From Halobaculum roseum (GTDB lineage: Archaea; Halobacteriota; Halobacteria; Halobacteriales; Haloferacaceae), in assembly GCF_019880245.1 (NCBI RefSeq), contig NZ_CP082289.1:97866-161865 (forward strand): 64,000 bases of DNA. The letters are read 5' to 3'. Shown piece after piece: positions 17,352-23,626 of this stretch (position 1 is the first letter of the stretch; each line of letters opens with the position of its first letter). Under the pieces are notes generated by a model. The model saw nothing but the letters and a program-made list of their open reading frames with translations, was not told the DNA's origin and did no database searches. A program made the position numbers and the translations under genes.

Positions 17352-18272
17352 ATGACTACCAGAGACATCTACGAAACTGGCTTCGACGAAGACGTCCAAA
17401 CAGAGTCGAGCGCTACCCAGTGTCCAGAGTGTGACGGCCGGGTCACTACGAATGCGGTCGAAACGATCTGCGAGGACTGTGGACTTGTTATCGAGGAACA
17501 ACGTATCGATCACGGGCCGGAGTGGCGGGCGTACGATGCAGACGAGCGCGAGCGAACAGGCGCACCACTCACTACAGCCCGTCACGATCGAGGCATCTCG
17601 ACCGAGATCGGCCACGGAACCGACGCACACGGGAACGAACTCTCTGGTCAGAAACGCCGGCAGCTGGCCCGGATGCGACGTGAGCAGACCCGTGGTCGCT
17701 GGCGGTCCAAAGCGGAACGGAATCTCGCACACGGGTTGGGCGAGGTACGCCGGCTGGCGAGTGCGCTCGAGCTCTCTGAGTCGATTCGTGACCAGGCGTG
17801 CCAGCTCTTCCGGAGCGCTCAGAGCGAGGATCTGCTTCGAGGCAGATCCATCGAAGCCATCGGTGCAGCGAGTATCTACGGTACCTGTCGATGTAACCAA
17901 CACCCGCTTCTCCTCGAGGATGTCGTCGACGCCGCCCGAGTCGAGTCCGCTCGTGTCACCAACGCCTACCGAACACTGAATCGCGAATTAGAGCTCCCAG
18001 CACCACCAATGCGCCCGACGTCGTTCATTCCACGCCTGATCTCGGCGCTGGAGTTAGACCACGACATTCGTCGGCGCGCGAACGAACTCGCAGAACGCGC
18101 CGAGGGGACAACCCTCACGAACGGCTGTCAGCCATCGGGCGTCGCGGCCGCCTGTGTCTATCTGGCTGCCCAAGAGCAGGGCGCGTTGATTACCCAATCC
18201 ACCGTCGCGTCGGCAGCAGAGGTGTCAGTCGTGACGCTCCGAAGCCGGCGAGACGAACTCCAAGCGATCTGA
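17352..18272 (+). CDS. tfb: Transcription initiation factor IIB
   Basis: The start MTTRDIYETGF is preferred over an ATG 12 bases upstream. The N-terminal zinc ribbon has CPECDG (about 23-28) and CEDCG (about 41-45), and the linker contains the B-finger-like EWRAYDADERERTGAP and TTARHDRGISTEIG. Two cyclin repeats follow: about 105-200 (LGEVRRLASALELSESIRDQA, then AIGAASIYGTCR) and about 210-300 (FIPRLISALELDHDIRRRANELA, then GVAAACVYLAAQEQG). At 306 aa this is full length. TFB recruits RNA polymerase and TBP to archaeal promoters; haloarchaea use multiple TFBs as global regulators, so a plasmid copy can redirect transcription. The spacing motif upstream (hairpin, GTTTAT) may control it. Confidence 0.92.
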   Translation: MTTRDIYETGFDEDVQTESSATQCPECDGRVTTNAVETICEDCGLVIEEQRIDHGPEWRAYDADERERTGAPLTTARHDRGISTEIGHGTDAHGNELSGQKRRQLARMRREQTRGRWRSKAERNLAHGLGEVRRLASALELSESIRDQACQLFRSAQSEDLLRGRSIEAIGAASIYGTCRCNQHPLLLEDVVDAARVESARVTNAYRTLNRELELPAPPMRPTSFIPRLISALELDHDIRRRANELAERAEGTTLTNGCQPSGVAAACVYLAAQEQGALITQSTVASAAEVSVVTLRSRRDELQAI

Positions 18273-18325
18273 GACGCCTCCGGTAGAGGAATACCTACAT
18301 ACAGGCAGAGAGTCTACAAGGGGGT

Positions 18326-18430
18326 ATGGATCTGGACGAGACTGTCGAGTATCTGTCGACAGAACTCGATATCGAGCGGAGTGAGCACGTTCGCGAGGTC
18401 GGTCGAGCGGTCGCCGAGCTCCGTGACTGA
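18326..18430 (+). CDS. Possible 34-aa small protein
   Basis: An ATG preceded by GGGGGT opens a short frame (MDLDETVEYLSTELDIERSE, continuing with HVREVGRAVAELRD) ending at TGA 18428-18430. The peptide is acidic with haloarchaeal residue choice and a predicted amphipathic helix. It lies 53 bases after the TFB stop. It may be a genuine microprotein or a truncated remnant; there is no independent support. Confidence 0.4.
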   Translation: MDLDETVEYLSTELDIERSEHVREVGRAVAELRD

Positions 18431-18498
18431 ATCGGTCTCAGGCGGTCAGATTTATCCCGTCGTCGCCGAATCCGTCCCCGCATTTTCTCACCCCTGAG

Positions 18499-18506
18499 TT
18501 TAAATA
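18499..18506 (+). promoter_or_regulatory. TATA-like box for the gene at 18536
   Basis: TTTAAATA lies about 30 bases before the start codon, the distance expected for a leaderless haloarchaeal transcript. Confidence 0.5.
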
Positions 18507-18535
18507 CCAAACCGGGGGAAACGCGGAGCGAATCG

Positions 18536-19405
18536 ATGACTGACCACAACTCAGACCGAGAGGCGTTCCAACCTGTCGGGGAGGGCGCTCTGGTGCCGGA
18601 CCCAGCGCTGGATCAGCCAGCAGACGGCCAGCCAAGCCGCCAGCGTGAAGCCTCGCATTCGGGTGGGTATCCGGACGGAACAACCGACACAGACCGATCC
18701 TGTGTCTCCTGTGGCGCATCGATCCCGGCGTCGCAACGAAAATGCCGGTTCTGTCTCGAACACGAACTTGACGGCGCGTCGGAGTCGGGTGCTGCGAGTT
18801 CCGAGCAGACACTGCGTGGTGTGATCCACTTCCTCGTCGAATCGGGGACGTTCTACGGCGCCGTGGCAAGGGGAGCAGCAGCAGCGACACTTCTCTCGTC
18901 AGGTCACGACCAGCCCATCGACGACTGTACGCTCATCTACGATCTCGACGACGAGCCCGCACCCCAGCTAACCGAGCGCTGGCCTACGCTCCCCGCTGCT
19001 ACTGAGGTGACCGCAGCGGCTGGCGACGCGTTACTAACAGCGGCCCGTGAGCGGACAGCGTGGAACGAGAGGAGCGATCGTTCTCAGACGGAGATTCCAC
19101 GCGTCTATGACGAGCGTGGCCAGGGAATTCGCGATGAGTCGTCCCTCGAGCACACGCTCGACGACAGCGATCAGCTGTGGATCGTCCCAGCAATCGCTGT
19201 GGAAACAGTACCCCGCGAAACGAAATCCTCCAGTACCAGAGCTGAAATCCCGACCGTAACAGCCCTCGAGTGCCAGCACTGTACGAAAGAAACAGAACAT
19301 CGCTTCAGTACACGCGAGTCGCTCCCTGACGAGACCTGGACGGGCCAACCAATCTGGGAGTGCCAAGTGTGTGGCACAGGTCGCTACGGGCCTGCTCCCG
19401 AATAG
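18536..19405 (+). CDS. Zinc-ribbon protein with C-terminal YDERGQGIR/LWIVPA motif
   Basis: The 289-aa product has CVSCGASIPASQRKCRFC (about 58-75), a compact treble-clef-like zinc site, followed by a helical segment (TLRGVIHFLVESGTFYGAVARG). Near residue 185-220 it has RVYDERGQGIR and QLWIVPAIAVE. A second zinc ribbon at the C-terminus uses CQHC (about 245) and CQVCGTGRYG. The YD...GQGIR...LWIVP signature also occurs at the end of the protein at 26642-27142, so the two share a domain. A leaderless promoter is visible upstream, and a TTAACCAAC inverted repeat starts 21 bases after the stop. Likely a nucleic-acid-binding or regulatory protein; function unknown. Confidence 0.75.
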   Translation: MTDHNSDREAFQPVGEGALVPDPALDQPADGQPSRQREASHSGGYPDGTTDTDRSCVSCGASIPASQRKCRFCLEHELDGASESGAASSEQTLRGVIHFLVESGTFYGAVARGAAAATLLSSGHDQPIDDCTLIYDLDDEPAPQLTERWPTLPAATEVTAAAGDALLTAARERTAWNERSDRSQTEIPRVYDERGQGIRDESSLEHTLDDSDQLWIVPAIAVETVPRETKSSSTRAEIPTVTALECQHCTKETEHRFSTRESLPDETWTGQPIWECQVCGTGRYGPAPE

Positions 19406-19425
19406 GGCAGTAGGAATCTCACCGT

Positions 19426-19466
19426 TTAACCAACAGTCTCCGATGGAGATGGCTTCTGTTGGTTAA
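19426..19466. repeat. TTAACCAAC inverted repeat, copy 1
   Basis: TTAACCAACA and TGTTGGTTAA flank a 21-base non-conserved centre; total 41 bp. It sits between the zinc-ribbon gene and the mini TFB-like gene, whose GTG at 19471 follows after 4 bases. Confidence 0.85.
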
Positions 19467-19470
19467 CACG

Positions 19471-19659
19471 GTGAGTACCCGCAAGTCCGACGTCAGTCAT
19501 AGCGGGCGTTCATTCGGCAGGTTCGCAGCGGCCTGTCTCTACAAAGCGGGGCGGGAACAGGGGGTGTGGGTAACGCACCGTGACATCGCCAAGTCCGGAA
19601 ACGTCACGCCGACCACGGCCTGGACGCATCACCAGAGGTTCGATGAACTCGCTGTCTAG
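19471..19659 (+). CDS. Mini TFB-like (single cyclin-fold helix pair) protein
   Basis: A 62-aa frame from GTG contains RSFGRFAAACLYKAGREQGVWVTHRDIAKSGNVT with TTAWTHHQRFDEL after it (shown in its context rather than complete). This aligns by eye with the last part of the second cyclin repeat of the TFB at 17352 (GVAAACVYLAAQEQG, then LRSRRDEL), including the helix-turn-helix that contacts the BRE. It lacks the zinc ribbon, B-finger and first repeat. It may be a remnant or a stand-alone DNA-binding domain. The TTAACCAAC repeat lies immediately upstream. The start could also be a TTG 12 bases earlier inside the repeat. The gene ends against the convergent TumE-like gene with a 4-base overlap. 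Confidence 0.55.
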   Translation: MSTRKSDVSHSGRSFGRFAAACLYKAGREQGVWVTHRDIAKSGNVTPTTAWTHHQRFDELAV

Positions 19660-20144
19660 ACGGGCCAGGTAGGGAGCGAGGGCGCTCCATTCTTCCAGTG
19701 GATCGCATCTAGCGCGGGCGGGAACTGCTGTAGTCGGTCATCGAGGACGGCGAGTGGGTGCGCATCGAGAAACGTCGCCTTGTGCCGATCAACCGGCGTG
19801 TCTTCGTGATTGAGTTGGATATGACAGGGCCCAAGGTCCGGATGGTCGGCATCTTGGTGGAATCCGAGCATCAGATTTCGGTCCGGTTCGACCCAGTTTA
19901 TGCGGTAGTATTCGTGGTCGACGCCGGCGGGGTACCAGAAGCGAATCTCCAGTCGTGCTGTCGCCGCGTCGTACGAGTCACTCAGGAACGTCGTCGGATC
20001 GACACCCGCGATGACGTACCGGGGTCGGCGTCGAGACGGGCGATAGCGGACCTCTTCACACCCTGGCTGGTTCGTCAATCGGTCGTGAACGTCGCGGAGG
20101 AGGGTCCGCTGTGTATAGCGGTCGCGACCGGCAAGAAAGATCAT
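19656..20144 (-). CDS. TumE-like toxin candidate
   Basis: The 162-aa product has LEIRFWYPAGVDHEYYRINWVEPDRNLMLGFHQD (about 86-119) followed by DADHPDLGPCHIQLNH and a downstream KATFLDAHPL segment. A beta-rich core with Tyr-Arg-aromatic repeats and a late His recalls the TumE (DUF6516) ribonuclease-type toxins of HTH-partnered toxin-antitoxin systems. It lies 17 bases downstream of an HTH protein in the same operon, the arrangement expected for such a pair. Residues that would be catalytic are not certain. The alternative is a conserved haloarchaeal protein unrelated to TumE. Confidence 0.5.
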   Translation of the reverse strand: MIFLAGRDRYTQRTLLRDVHDRLTNQPGCEEVRYRPSRRRPRYVIAGVDPTTFLSDSYDAATARLEIRFWYPAGVDHEYYRINWVEPDRNLMLGFHQDADHPDLGPCHIQLNHEDTPVDRHKATFLDAHPLAVLDDRLQQFPPALDAIHWKNGAPSLPTWPV

Positions 20145-20161
20145 TCTGTGAGAGAGGAGGG

Positions 20162-20713
20162 TTAGCTCGTGGCGCGGTCAGCCACGTCGGTCATCTGCTC
20201 GCGGGCAGCTTCGACGTCGGAGTAGAGTTCCAGTGCGTGCTTGATGAGGCGGCGATCCTCCTCGTTCTCACGCCAGAACGCGATGACGTCGCGGCGGTCC
20301 CGGAGCTCCGCACTTGTGAGGTCGCCGTCGGCGAGCGACTGTTCAAGCTCTTCCCACGTCTCGACGTCGTAGGTCGCCTGCCACTCCTCGATCTCCTCGG
20401 TAATCGCGGCCAATTCACTCCGCAGCTCCTCGCGGGTATTTTCCTCGATGAGCGTGCGGATCTCCTCGAAGAGCAGTCGCGTGTAGTCCGGTTGGTAGCG
20501 CGTCGTCTCGCCGGCCTCGACGCGACGCAACTGGCCCTGGTCGACGAGGTCCTGAAGTTCCTCGTTGGTCGTGCTCCAGGCGGCGTCGGCCTGCTCGCTG
20601 ATCCAGTTAACTGAGCGGGGTTCGCGAAGTGACTCGGCGACCGCCCGAATGCGGTCGCGGGCGCTCATCGACTCAGTCCACGATTGGACCCCATCTCGCG
20701 AGGATTCGGTCAT
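20162..20713 (-). CDS. HTH protein, probable antitoxin partner
   Basis: The start MTESSRDGVQ at 20713 fits the family better than the upstream frame, which reads poorly. The 183-aa product has an N-terminal winged helix (SARDRIRAVAESLREPRSVNWISEQADAAWSTTNEEL is its helical region at about 15-52) with a wing QGQLRRVEAGETTRYQ. A long helical coiled region follows (about 75-175). It matches a haloarchaeal HTH family often found ahead of a small beta-rich partner, here the TumE-like gene. Inferred function: DNA-binding antitoxin and autorepressor. An AT-rich stretch (20740-20780) upstream should hold the promoter. Confidence 0.6.
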   Translation of the reverse strand: MTESSRDGVQSWTESMSARDRIRAVAESLREPRSVNWISEQADAAWSTTNEELQDLVDQGQLRRVEAGETTRYQPDYTRLLFEEIRTLIEENTREELRSELAAITEEIEEWQATYDVETWEELEQSLADGDLTSAELRDRRDVIAFWRENEEDRRLIKHALELYSDVEAAREQMTDVADRATS

Positions 20714-20848
20714 GGTTGGCACCTCTTGGGACAGTGTTCGCGCCCTACTCCCATATATGTTTGTACTGTCTCGCATAATCAAGAATGCCTTGCGGGCGAA
20801 GGCGTCCGGACGTTGAAATGCGATACCGACAGAAGGTATGGCCAACCG

Positions 20849-21052
20849 ATGTACGACCGATATTCTGACGTTGAGGAACTACGGCCGACCGGCGAGGCAT
20901 CCCACAGCCCGGACACAATGTTGGACGACGGGTGTGAGAGTGACCTCCTGGCGGCAACGCGTCGCGACGAGCACTGGTGGCGACCTGATGCGACGACGAC
21001 AGTCACGTGGAGTGTCTATCCGCGCCGGCGAGTGGTGAGGCGCTACCGATGA
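20849..21052 (+). CDS. Small hypothetical protein, 67 aa
   Basis: ATG at 20849 (MYDRYSDVEELRP) is supported by the ATGA overlap between this gene's stop and the next start. The product begins acidic and ends basic (WSVYPRRRVVRRYR), with a DEHWWRPDATTTVTW middle. No family is recognised. It is divergent from the HTH antitoxin gene. Confidence 0.5.
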   Translation: MYDRYSDVEELRPTGEASHSPDTMLDDGCESDLLAATRRDEHWWRPDATTTVTWSVYPRRRVVRRYR

Positions 21053-21237
21053 ATCAGCAAGTCGAACAGGGCTACTGGATGCATCGTGTACTCAGCAATC
21101 TCAGCCGCCTCGACGTCGAGCGGTTGGACGACGCGGATCGAGAGCGAGTCGAGACTGCAAGAGACCTCCTGGAAGAAGTGAGCCTACTCACGGGACCAGA
21201 GGACGGGAGCGGACCAGACGCCCCAACAGACGACTGA
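21049..21237 (+). CDS. Small helical hypothetical protein, 62 aa
   Basis: The ATG overlaps the stop of the gene before by 4 bases. The product is a single acidic helix-rich segment (YWMHRVLSNLSRLDVERLDDADRERVETARDLLEE lies at about 8-43) and an acidic tail. It could be a small coiled-coil or adaptor protein. Not recognised. Confidence 0.55.
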   Translation: MNQQVEQGYWMHRVLSNLSRLDVERLDDADRERVETARDLLEEVSLLTGPEDGSGPDAPTDD

Positions 21238-21283
21238 TCGTCATCGCCGTCGACGCCAGGGGCACTTCCAGTGTCGGTTTATC

Positions 21284-21306
21284 GCCCCCCAAGAGGGGTG
21301 CGGGGC
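21284..21306 (+). promoter_or_regulatory. GC-hairpin leader element (gene at 21324)
   Basis: GGTTTATC at 21276-21283 precedes GCCCCCC, the loop AAGA, GGGG, TGC and GGGGC. It ends 17 bases before the start codon. Same family as the elements at 11511, 21715 and 30090. Confidence 0.65.
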
Positions 21307-21323
21307 TTCCCGCGAGTCCAGAC

Positions 21324-21704
21324 ATGGCGACACTACAAGCTGCGACGACGTCAACCGGCGCGATCGTATCGGATCCACAGGCTGTCCGCGAACTCTGTGA
21401 GAGCTACTGCTTCGGGACGCTCGACTGGGAGGTCACCGACAAGGGCGAACTCACCATCTGGGGGTACGATGACTTCGAAGTGTACGAGGCGCGGGAGAAC
21501 GGCCTCCCGGACTACGAGGGCGGCATCGTGACCCACGAATTCTTGCGAGAACTTGCCGACCACCTCGAAGCTGACGAGGAACTCGACATCCAGACAGCGG
21601 GGTTCACGAAGTGTCGCTTCCCAGTGCTGGCGAAGCGGTACGTCGTTCGCGACGGCGAAGTCCTCTACGCGGATCTCAGTTCCCCCGAACCAATCGAGGA
21701 GTAG
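21324..21704 (+). CDS. Conserved haloarchaeal hypothetical protein, 126 aa
   Basis: The product opens with an Ala/Thr stretch, then VRELCESYCFGTLDWEVTDKGELTIWGYDDFEVYEARE, a beta-rich segment at about 20-60, followed by a helix (THEFLRELADHLEADEEL) and a C-terminal strand pair (FPVLAKRYVVRDGEVLY). Two cysteines near residue 25 and one near 95 are not arranged as a zinc site. It sits between two hairpin leader elements, so it probably has its own transcript. Function unknown. Confidence 0.7.
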   Translation: MATLQAATTSTGAIVSDPQAVRELCESYCFGTLDWEVTDKGELTIWGYDDFEVYEARENGLPDYEGGIVTHEFLRELADHLEADEELDIQTAGFTKCRFPVLAKRYVVRDGEVLYADLSSPEPIEE

Positions 21705-21714
21705 CGTTGTTCGT

Positions 21715-21735
21715 CCCCCGAGAGGGGTGCGGGGC
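21715..21735 (+). promoter_or_regulatory. GC-hairpin leader element (gene at 21772)
   Basis: After GTTGTTCG, CCCCC, GAGA loop, GGGG, TGC and GGGGC follow; 36 bases separate it from the start codon. Its core from CCCC to GGGG is identical to that at 30091-30102. Confidence 0.65.
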
Positions 21736-21771
21736 GATCCAGTAGCGGTCGCCCCGTGAGGTGATTGCTCG

Positions 21772-22434
21772 ATGGGCCACCGCGCACTCGTTGCGTACGA
21801 ACGCACAGACGGACAGTACACGCTCCACTACAGCCATTGGGGCGCAGCGAACCTCAAGCTCAAGCACCGAATTTCGGCTGAGTCGCCGTTCGGTGGCGAC
21901 GACACCAACTCCAAGTGGGCGAAACAGCTGCTGGCTGAACTGGCCGATGGCCTCGAGGCAGATGCGGTCGACGGCTACCTCGCTGACGAGGATCGACCGT
22001 CGACGGTCGTCGAGCCGAAGCCCCGCGCCACCGGGCTCACCCTCGACGAGATCATCGCTGACCATCTCGACTACCTCCACCACGAGGCGTTCTACGTGGT
22101 GTCACCGACCTTCGAGGTGACCGCCTACCGGACGCTGTGGTTCGGCCTGCAGTACGATTCAGAGACAATCGACAACGGTGAGACGGTCGGGAACGGGGCG
22201 CTCGCGACCGTTCGGTGGCACGACGGCGAGCCGGTCGGCGACGGCCATCTGAAGGGGCAGTTCCGGGCGCTGAAGGACGTCGTCGGCGATATGGTCGACA
22301 AGGGGGTGTTCACGCCGTCGACGGCGAGGCAGTACCTCAAGCAGAAACTCGGCGAGTGGGTCGGCGAGCGCCAGGAACTGCGCATCCCTGGTGGTGAATC
22401 ACCGTCGAAAACTGCGTCAGTCGACCGATTATAA
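21772..22434 (+). CDS. DUF6735-like protein
   Basis: The opening MGHRALVAYERTDGQYTLHY and SHWGAANLKLKHRI is a signature I associate with haloarchaeal DUF6735 (memory, not searched). The 220-aa product has a conserved TFEVTAYRTLWFGLQYDS block mid-protein and ends with a helical region (FRALKDVVGDMVDKGVFTPSTARQYLKQKL). No enzyme motif is evident. Members occur mainly on plasmids and proviruses, which fits this window. Transcription is probably under the hairpin leader element upstream. Confidence 0.75.
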   Translation: MGHRALVAYERTDGQYTLHYSHWGAANLKLKHRISAESPFGGDDTNSKWAKQLLAELADGLEADAVDGYLADEDRPSTVVEPKPRATGLTLDEIIADHLDYLHHEAFYVVSPTFEVTAYRTLWFGLQYDSETIDNGETVGNGALATVRWHDGEPVGDGHLKGQFRALKDVVGDMVDKGVFTPSTARQYLKQKLGEWVGERQELRIPGGESPSKTASVDRL

Positions 22435-22471
22435 CGCCAATCCCTTTCTGAGTCCCCACGAACGTCTGGAT

Positions 22472-22756
22472 ATGTCAGATCGGGCTGATGACGAGGTGCG
22501 AGTATGGCTCGTCGAACGTACCTACTCCGATGATGAACAGAACCTAATCATCCTCACCTACGCGACACCCGACGGCAAACAGTATTATCGGAAAGAGCGG
22601 GCACTCACGTCCTTCACCGATATTCGAGATACGACAGCGGCAGTCGATGCGGGGCCCGGCAATCTCGGCACGGTTGATGACCCCGATCTCCAGGACCAAT
22701 ACGCGGCCGAAGCGCAGCGAATGCAGGAGGTCCACGACCCGAACGACGTGATCTGA
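22472..22756 (+). CDS. Small acidic hypothetical protein, 94 aa
   Basis: ATG at 22472 gives MSDRADDEVRVWLVERTYSD. The product alternates strands (VRVWLVERTY, NLIILTYATPDGKQYYRKER) and ends in an acidic helix. An in-frame upstream start would overlap the gene before. ATTATAA at 22428-22434 could serve as its TATA box. Not recognised. Confidence 0.6.
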   Translation: MSDRADDEVRVWLVERTYSDDEQNLIILTYATPDGKQYYRKERALTSFTDIRDTTAAVDAGPGNLGTVDDPDLQDQYAAEAQRMQEVHDPNDVI

Positions 22757-22817
22757 TGCTCACCAGTAGACGTAGTCCCGTGCCATTGGTTATGTCGGAG
22801 GAGGCCGTAGACGGGGT

Positions 22818-23567
22818 ATGCGCGAACTCGTCTTCGCCCTCGAATACGAGCCGGGGTGCAATAGGGTGGCGGATGCCCTTGCCGACTACCCCGACGCCCG
22901 TGTCCGCTCGCTTTCGTTGCACGCGACTGCCGACCAACTTTGGCGAGTCGACCATGCCACCGGCACTCCGGACGCACTCGACGCCATCGAGGACGCGTTT
23001 CGAAACAGCGACTACTACGCCGACTGTCTCGCCACCGAGGACTGCGGCGCCACCCAGACCACCCGCGTCCTTGACCGCACGGACGACACGCTCGTCCTCT
23101 ACTCCGACTGGGAGCGAACCCCCACCTGCGCCTCGGTTCCCCACATCGCCCGCGACCATCTCGGGGACGGCGTGCTGTTCGAGACCCGTCATGAGGGCCG
23201 CCACTACACGTGGCGACTCATCCACTCGGGCGACGGCGACGTGGCGGCATTCTTCGACTCCCTCGAGGTTGCCGTCGAAGAATGCGCTCAGATGGAGATG
23301 CTCCGCACCGCGGACACGACGACAGCAGCTGGAGGAAGCGACGAAACACCGAGCGGATTACCCCCGGCGCAGGAAGCCGCCCTCCAAGCCGCCGTCGAAC
23401 ACGGCTACTACGAGTCGCCCCGCGAGGTCGATGTCGGCGAGTTGGCCGAGCATCTCGACGTGCCTCGGTCAACACTTACCTACCGGCTCCGTCGGGCGGA
23501 AGAACATTTGGCGAAGCAACACGTCGCCGGCGAGCGGGTAGCGGAAGAACGGCTGGCATCGCACTGA
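22818..23567 (+). CDS. HTH_10 (bacterio-opsin-activator type) regulator of metal efflux
   Basis: The 249-aa product ends in a clear HTH_10 domain: ALQAAVEHGYYESPREVDVGELAEHLDVPRSTLTYRLRRAEEHL spans about 192-235, with the hallmark GYYESPR and STLTYRLRRAE. The N-terminal 170 residues form a sensor-like domain with three potential metal ligands in the segment YYADCLATEDCGATQTT and another Cys in PTCASVPHIARDH. It lies directly upstream of, and in line with, the Zn/Cd-type ATPase, with only 59 bases between them that contain a perfect palindrome. Inferred role: metal-responsive regulator of that pump. The metal ligands are a guess from residue type. Confidence 0.8.
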   Translation: MRELVFALEYEPGCNRVADALADYPDARVRSLSLHATADQLWRVDHATGTPDALDAIEDAFRNSDYYADCLATEDCGATQTTRVLDRTDDTLVLYSDWERTPTCASVPHIARDHLGDGVLFETRHEGRHYTWRLIHSGDGDVAAFFDSLEVAVEECAQMEMLRTADTTTAAGGSDETPSGLPPAQEAALQAAVEHGYYESPREVDVGELAEHLDVPRSTLTYRLRRAEEHLAKQHVAGERVAEERLASH

Positions 23568-23575
23568 CACCGCGG

Positions 23576-23589
23576 TTGGAATATTCCAA
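23576..23589. promoter_or_regulatory. Perfect 14-bp palindrome upstream of the P1B ATPase
   Basis: TTGGAATATTCCAA lies between the HTH_10 gene stop (23567) and the ATPase start (23627). It is a natural operator candidate for the HTH_10 regulator or another dimeric repressor. Confidence 0.6.
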
Positions 23590-23626
23590 CAAAGACATAT
23601 CGAACTCCCGCTCCTACCGTGAGGTG

